DNA from: Gossypium raimondii
Taxonomy: Eukaryota; Streptophyta; Magnoliopsida; Malvales; Malvaceae
Length of the DNA stretch: 64,000 bases
Assembly (NCBI RefSeq): GCF_025698545.1
Contig: NC_068569.1
Location: forward strand, 20,770,001-20,834,000
Direction of reading: 5' to 3'
Shown in pieces: positions 58,205 to 64,000 of the stretch. The position numbers and the translations under genes are program-made. The stretch's first letter is position 1, and the number at the start of each line of letters is the position of its first letter. A model generated the notes under the pieces. It searched no databases. It saw only the letters and a list, made by a program, of their open reading frames with translations, and was not told the DNA's origin.

Positions 58205-59146
58205 TCAAGGTTTTGAAAAAAGTTCAGACCCAGAAAGATCAAAGGAAGTCCAAGTTTCAGCCATTAAATTTGCAGAAATCTTAAGCTGGTCATCAACTGG
58301 AAACGACTCCAACTGTTGCAGTTGACATTCAAAGCTTGGGGTGTTTGCTGCATAATTTGACCAGAAAACATCTTGCACCATTTCATCAGCTAACAAGTTT
58401 TGCAACCCGAACGCATTGATTTCATCACTTTCCAACAATTCCTCAACACTGTTATCTTTTAGATGTTGCTCAACTTGAGGCATTTCTTGGAGCATATTAT
58501 AAGATTCTGGAATTGTATGAACTACTGGTAACTCCATGGATGACTCGTTTTGGTTGTTGGTATCTTGTTCTAAACAACTCCAAGGATCCATCCCTTCATT
58601 AGGCCATTCTTGAGTAAGAATTATCTCAGGCTGATCTGAACTTGTACTCTGGTTCAAGAATTGAGCAAAGATAACAGCTAGATCAATATCCGACCCAGTA
58701 GTAGTAGCAGGTCCTGGTTGGTTCCCTGTGTCTCCATGGGAAGTAGTGGCACCCATCATATGCTCCTGGTGAGTCCCGAAACTAGTTAAATTCTTGCTAT
58801 AATTCGTGGAAACCTGAGCACCGTTTTTGTCCACCCTGTTGGACTTACCTCGTCGACTCTTGCGACAACCACCGCCAACAGGCACATTCCTAAGGGAACC
58901 ACCTTTGGTCCAATACCTTCGGCAACCTTTGCAAAAGTACCGCGGCTGGGACAAGCTGTAGTTGTTGTAATAACAGAACTTGGTGTTAGCAGAGGCACAA
59001 CGTGGACAATTGGGAGCAAGTTCAGCGTTGGATTTCCAGTTTCTGTCAATGGCCAACATCGGCCTAGGAGCACACTGCAACATACTCTCACTAATTGCGA
59101 ACATATTTGCAGATACAGAAAAACACTCGAAAGCTAGCACCACCAA
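58205..59146 (-). CDS. Dof-type zinc-finger transcription factor
   Basis: An open frame of 313 codons on the - strand. The Dof finger CX2CX21CX2C lies at residues 47-75 of the longest frame (C47, C50, C72, C75), with the invariant [20 protein letters not shown] and [15 protein letters not shown] after it. The rest is Ser/Gln/Glu-rich with acidic patches (EEIL-type), ending SGSELFSKP, as in Dof activation tails. Dof factors bind AAAG cores in nuclear DNA. The start is uncertain: residue 15 (59104) or residue 22 also begins with Met, and many Dof genes have a short first exon just before the finger, so the true N-terminus may differ from the longest frame. By recollection the position and partners match Arabidopsis Dof1.2 (At1g21340). 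Confidence 0.88.
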   Translation of the reverse strand: MVVLAFECFSVSANMFAISESMLQCAPRPMLAIDRNWKSNAELAPNCPRCASANTKFCYYNNYSLSQPRYFCKGCRRYWTKGGSLRNVPVGGGCRKSRRGKSNRVDKNGAQVSTNYSKNLTSFGTHQEHMMGATTSHGDTGNQPGPATTTGSDIDLAVIFAQFLNQSTSSDQPEIILTQEWPNEGMDPWSCLEQDTNNQNESSMELPVVHTIPESYNMLQEMPQVEQHLKDNSVEELLESDEINAFGLQNLLADEMVQDVFWSNYAANTPSFECQLQQLESFPVDDQLKISANLMAETWTSFDLSGSELFSKP

Positions 59147-59399
59147 AGATGAATCACTTTGTAATAAAATTGTAAAGGGGGATGGTAGTCAAAAAGGGTA
59201 TGTGGGATTAAGATAGAGTGTGCATATATGTATTTTGTGGAGGATGCAAATGGGGAAACGTGGGCGGTTGGCGAGCCGTCAGGACCAAGAAATGGAAGAG
59301 AGATCAAAGGAGATGGAAGGGGAATAGGCAACGGGGAGTGATGGTGATGGAGTAAGGGTTGTATTGTAGTACACTCCAACTGCTTTAATTACAAAGGTA

Positions 59400-61079
59400 G
59401 ATGGATCGTGTGTGACTCTTTATTTTCATAATTTCCAGTCATGTGCCATTTTCTTATCATTGCCCCCCCAATATAGATTGTGATTGAAGTATAAGTCAAA
59501 ACAATTCTAGTTGTGCTTCTATTATACTATATCAAAATTGATTTGAAATGGTTACACTATACAAGCATGGTTGATTAGATCGTAGTGAAAATGGAAAATG
59601 ATAATCATATGTACATATTAGTTTAATCCAATTTGAGCAGATTAGAGGAGTAACTCAGCTTAAACATGTATATATTATTTGTGGGGTGAGTTGTTTTGGT
59701 TGATGATATATATAAATCTCATTTTACCATTTTTATAACTCTAACTCTGAAATTTCAAAGGCAAGAGTCTAGTATGGTGTATCTGCTTGCACTCTTCTGT
59801 AGGTTCAAAACCAGAGTTTGAATAAATTAATTTAGATTTTTTTTTCATTTCAGTTTATCCTCTATTCTAATTTTGTATAAATTATCTTTGAATTCCTCAA
59901 CTGAACTATAAAATTTTTAAAAATATTAAACTTTGAATGTTTTACCTCTTTCTTTCTTAGAAGTACTTTTGAATGTTAATGATCCGGTAAACACATCTAA
60001 TGAGGATGTAGGATAATAGGTTATGGATGTATAGAGAGAGTTTGCTGATTCGGGTTTAGTAATCCTTTCCATTAGTTGTTCTATTGTTCTTCTGTTTTTG
60101 GGTTTTAAAATATATATGATTTTCCTAAAAAATATTAGAGTCAGACTCGTACTCATGACGTTGGTGGAAGAAAATTTTAATATTAAAAATATTTAACATT
60201 TCAACCATAAGTAAAATGGTAAAATACTTATGAATAAATCTCATTAGTCCCAAGTTTAGTTGATTTATTTAAACATTCTACATAAAATGTAAAAAACAAA
60301 ATACCACTTTATTAAAAAAATTAAAAACATTTTTCAAATTGACTTTTAATATCAACTCAACCAATCACATTATATATAATATAAATATATATATGTGATG
60401 CAGTATAAATACTATAATCCAACTCATGATTTCAAGAAATAAACCAAAAAGAAACTACATTTATTCAAGAACTTATATGCATTTCAACTCTTTGCCTCAA
60501 ATATAAAGGCCACAAGCCTAATAGAAAATTATGTTGACTTGGCAAATAAGTCCATGCAGGATTTTGTAGAGTTTTGAGATTCGAATAAGAAAAAAAATAT
60601 TTGGTTAAATCAAGATTGATTTGAATAGAATGACAATATTTTCTTGGAAAATGAAAAATTAAAGTCTAACCATCCCACATGGGAAACATATAATAGCATT
60701 TATAGAGGAGAATGTGGGCAGGGCAGGGTCAACAAAATCATCAAATACAGTGTTCTTCACTCGTGATCCTTTGATGAAGGAGCGGACCGTCGAGTGGAGG
60801 GGCATCATTAGCTACGTGTCCTCCTTTCCTTCCATTAAAATTGTATTTCTTTGAGTCCAATAAATTAAATATCAACACATTAAAAGTATTTATTTTTACA
60901 TTTCATATATTTTTTTATTATTTTAAAATATATCCATTTAATGATATAATGGTGAACGAGTTTTGTTACATTAAATTTTTGTTTTGACTTTAATCCGTAT
61001 ATATCTCTAAGCCATTACAAAATTTAGAAAATACAAATTTTGCAAAATTGAGTAACCTAAAATTGATAAGTTCTAAGTA
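59400..61079. other. Intergenic DNA upstream of the Dof gene, no gene seen
   Basis: AT-rich DNA. The piece next to 59147-59400 must include the Dof 5' region. An open frame at 60156-59926 (- strand) has no family resemblance. No repeat boundary was found. Confidence 0.45.
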
Positions 61080-61088
61080 GTTATTTAC

Positions 61089-61504
61089 GGTGACACTTGT
61101 AGTGAGATTTTTAAAATGAAAACTAAAATGATCTTAGTCATTAGATCAAAATAAATGGTTTTAAGTCTTAGATTTTGTATTTATCTTATCTTATTAAAAT
61201 AAAATCAACAACACCCAATCTTTCTCTTCTTCTTCTTTTTTTCATGTGTAATTGAAGTCTTAGGTGAAAAAATTAGATAATCTTTACTTTGTATTTTTTA
61301 GAAAAATTGGAATGAAAACTAAGATATTTGGGTTAATTAAGATTAATCAATTTGGGTATTAGGTATTTGTTTTTCTTGATTGAAAAATTGGTCAATCATG
61401 TTATCCTAAAAATTCTCAAATTTTCAATTAAGGTAATTTTAATGGCTAAGATCATTTTAGTTCTCATGATTCTCATTTTAAAAGTTCTTACTATAGTTGT
61501 CACC
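61089..61504. mobile_element. Mutator-like MITE with ~65-bp terminal inverted repeats
   Basis: The left end GGTGACACTTGTAGTGAG and right end GTTGTCACC are the tips of long inverted arms. 61089-61152 is matched in reverse complement by about 61437-61504, sharing AACTAAAATGATCTTAG at the core. Flanking 9-mers GTTATTTAC (61080-61088) and GCTCTTTAC (61505-61513) agree at 7 of 9 positions, the duplication length used by Mutator-like transposons. No transposase is present, so it is non-autonomous. Confidence 0.72.
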
Positions 61505-61513
61505 GCTCTTTAC

Positions 61514-63215
61514 TTGTCTTTTTCACACTTTTTCATTAAAATTATTTTTATCATTTACTAAATGTGCTTAAAAATTTAAATCACTAAAAATAATAATTTT
61601 CATTTAATTTAATTTTTTCAATGAATTATCAAACAGTATGTTGCAATAAACTAAATAAAACCTTGATTTATGATATTTTGTATAGTTTTATTATTTGAAT
61701 GTGAATAAATCTGTTTATTAAATATTATATTACACAATTCCGTTTTTTAATAGTTATTGCTATTTTTGCGTAACTATTTTGTAGTATGCTTAATCCAACT
61801 AACAAAATATTTAAAATTTTTCTAAACTCGTGCTTTTATATACTGTGGATAAGTTCAAATTTTACTGATGAATGCAAGAAGTCCATGGTGTAACGTTTTA
61901 GATTAGTGCAATACTTTAGAACAATGTAGTAAATTTTGTATCGATTTTGGTTGCATTAGTCGATGCGCACCATTTTAGTAACAAATCAAAACAACCATTT
62001 CTCTTTTCTGCATCAATGTAAATTTTGATCCGTACCAGTTGCACCAGCTCATTCCGGTTGCACCAGTCGGGATATTGTGCATCGGTCATTGCATGAATAA
62101 TGTTAAAAAATAGATAAAATTATTGTTTTTACCAACTTTGAAATTTTTTATTAATAAAAATTAAAATTTAACCAAGGTAAAAGAGCAAATTTAAAATTTT
62201 AAGTAGAAAATTAATAAATAAAAAATAAAGAATTTATGTAACAAACAAACTAAAGAAAAAAAAAAGACAATCTTTAAATGCTTCACGATCACAACATTTT
62301 ATGTATGCTTTTATTAAACTTTCATTTTATATATTTAGCATGGGATGATCTTATTGTAGATTTTTTAAAATAATGTTGTGGATACTCTTGTTGTTTAATG
62401 TGTAAGATTTTTTCCTTATTTACTTTAGATTTGTTAAATGATAAAATTTTATCTTTGAAGTTTATTGATGAATATTTTATATAATCAATTAACATTATTT
62501 TATTTGAAATTATTTAATCTAATTCACTTGATATATTGAATATTTTTCAAAAAATTTGATAAATCTGAAACGGTACAACAAAACAGATCGATATCGAAAT
62601 ACATTAATTCCAATAGGAAAATGATGCGCCACCGGTGCGATATTGACTACCTTGCTTTAGAACTTTCAGGACTCTTTAAATTTTTAAAATTTTGAAATTA
62701 CTAAATAGATATACAAAGTTTTAAGATTTTATTTTGAACTTTCTTTAATTTTACTATTGAGCAGAGCCCTAATTCACATCATGAGACACAAACCAAAATT
62801 GTCCTCCTTGAATATCCACAAATCCCTCAAGGCTTTGCCAAGTTCTTTCTTTAAGCTCACCTCCACATATTTGAACATGAAACATAGCACATAAGAAGTA
62901 CACTTTGCAAAATAACTATCAATTGGTGTGATATGTTTTGAGTTAAGATATGTGGCACAGATGAGGGAGGCAAAACCTTAAGAGAATTATGGGTGCTTGA
63001 TTTATATCTCATGACCTAGCCTAATAGGTTAGATTGAGTTGTACATAATAAAAGGCATTTTTTATGTTATGACTGTCGACTAATATATATGTTTTGTGAA
63101 ATTCACTTATATGTGTTGTATTCCATATTTGAATCTATCAATGCATATTTGTGGGTAACAACACCTTGAAATACTTGTAAATATTCAAATAATACCAATT
63201 TAATTATGTATTCAT
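61514..63215. other. AT-rich intergenic DNA with one GC-richer fragment
   Basis: No gene is supported. At 61955-62100 the related phrases GTTGCATTAGTCGATGCGC, CCAGTTGCACCAGCTCATTC and GGTTGCACCAGTCGGGA recur, and at 62610-62650 a GCGCCACCGGTGCG palindrome is visible; these may be parts of one decayed element. Confidence 0.4.
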
Positions 63216-63653
63216 TGTTGGAAATTGTAGATTGTAAATTTAATTATTGATGAACACTTATTCAAATTTAGAAAATGTCAATTTATCTTTCAATGGATAC
63301 ATTTCCATGAGATATATTTCTTCTAAAATGTATGTCCAACATGAAGGGCTGTGACTACTCAAAATAGTATCCATTAAGTGCATATAAATAGAGGGCCTAC
63401 TGTGCTCACAAAAATCATTACAACCAATCGTATTTTCAGAAATTAGAGTAAAAATTAGGGAATTACTCGATTTTGCTAATCAAAAGAAATTCAAAAGTTT
63501 CGTTATATCCCGGGAGGACCTTTGTCTTAACCTTCTAGCAAATTTGTATGGGGCAAATAGTTCTCTTTAGAAAGCGTCACCTACGCCCTCGAAGTCTACT
63601 ATTTAATTCAGTATCATCTCCGGATCTATCTTCTCCACTCAATATATCCAACA
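63216..63653 (+). mobile_element. Probable copia-type LTR
   Basis: The block starts TGTTGGAAATTGTAG and ends ATATCCAACA, giving TGTTGGA/TCCAACA inverted tips typical of copia LTRs. A TATAAATAGAG box lies at 63382-63391 in the correct orientation for a + strand element. Downstream CATTACAACCAATCGTATTTTC and ATCCCGGGAGGAC resemble transcribed leader sequences of plant copia LTRs (recollection). No matching target duplication was seen and no primer site follows, so it is a solo or truncated LTR. Confidence 0.5.
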
Positions 63654-64000
63654 TCCACAACACTACCTTGGCACATTTTTATGCCATAAACCCAACCTAG
63701 AGATATTAAAAAGAAGAAAAAGTGATGGCAGTTTTAAGTGGTCAGCGTTTCTTGCTTCATGAACTTTTTTTCCCCTTACGTAAAGGGTTTAAAGTTTCAA
63801 CAAGATGGGATGTCAATCATAAATGCACTACACATTTCTTTTCTCCATATCACTTCCTTACAAACCCCAACCCAAGCAAAACAATTGGTGGGTAGCAGAT
63901 GTAATCAAAATTGAAAATAAAATAAAGTGGGTTTGGGGGAGATATGGTTAAGATTTTAGAAGCACTGGATAAGATCACGTGGGGGGTTTTGAGTCGTTTT
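63654..64000. other. Window end, no gene seen
   Basis: The final ~350 bp hold no recognisable gene or repeat boundary. CACGTGGGGGG near 63978 contains a G-box-like core and could belong to a promoter beyond the window. Confidence 0.35.

Noticed and set aside
63211..63658. Target duplication for the copia-type LTR
   Set aside because: Flanks TTCAT and TCCAC do not match.

Overview
The window is nuclear DNA of a dicot plant. The four host genes have dicot intron/exon structure and protein sequence, and the LTR-retrotransposon families resemble those I associate with cotton (Gossypium, Malvaceae). The genus call is recollection plus inference; a nucleotide search would settle it. Most of the DNA is AT-rich intergenic or transposon sequence. 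I see no rRNA, tRNA or CRISPR array.

Host genes, left to right: (1) a LAZ1/DUF300 (OST-alpha-like) seven-pass membrane protein, + strand, eight coding exons at 7554-12650, 482 aa, closest by eye to Arabidopsis LAZ1H1; (2) a glycolipid-transfer-protein (GLTP2-like) gene, - strand, five exons at 31309-29457, 229 aa; (3) a plastid-targeted thioredoxin/AhpC-TSA-like protein, + strand, nine exons at 50524-52933, 253 aa; (4) a Dof zinc-finger transcription factor, - strand, 59146-58205. All splice junctions were assigned by hand, and each multi-exon model sums to an intact reading frame. From memory, genes 2-4 match the order of three adjacent Arabidopsis genes (At1g21360 GLTP2, At1g21350 thioredoxin-like, At1g21340 Dof1.2). 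If so, this is a conserved gene cluster pulled apart by transposons.

Mobile elements between the genes were resolved to exact ends by matching TG...CA termini and 5-bp target-site duplications (TSDs): a solo LTR at 1530-3644 (TSD AAAGG); a solo chromovirus-type LTR 'A' at 15893-28239 (TSD TAACC), itself split by a complete Athila-like element 'C' at 16591-26273 (TSD ACCAT, tRNA-Asp primer site, gag/pol on - strand); and a complete chromovirus 'B' at 33203-43753 (TSD GTTAA, tRNA-iMet primer site, 2.9-kb LTRs, gag-pol with a C-terminal chromodomain, - strand). A lies inside an older LTR fragment 'D', giving three nested layers. B landed in a short-unit tandem array. All retroelement coding regions carry stops or frameshifts.

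Smaller elements include a Mutator-like MITE at 61089-61504, a fold-back repeat at 57199-57566, a GC-rich fold-back repeat in intron 2 of the LAZ1 gene, a probable copia-type LTR at 63216-63653, and another LTR-like block at 53926-56259.

I found no convincing new biological system. The points most worth a second look are the dated nested-insertion stack, the array of TCTCGAGA palindromes in LTR D, the conserved LTR-internal minisatellite, the lone in-frame stop between gag and protease of element C, and the preserved microsynteny.
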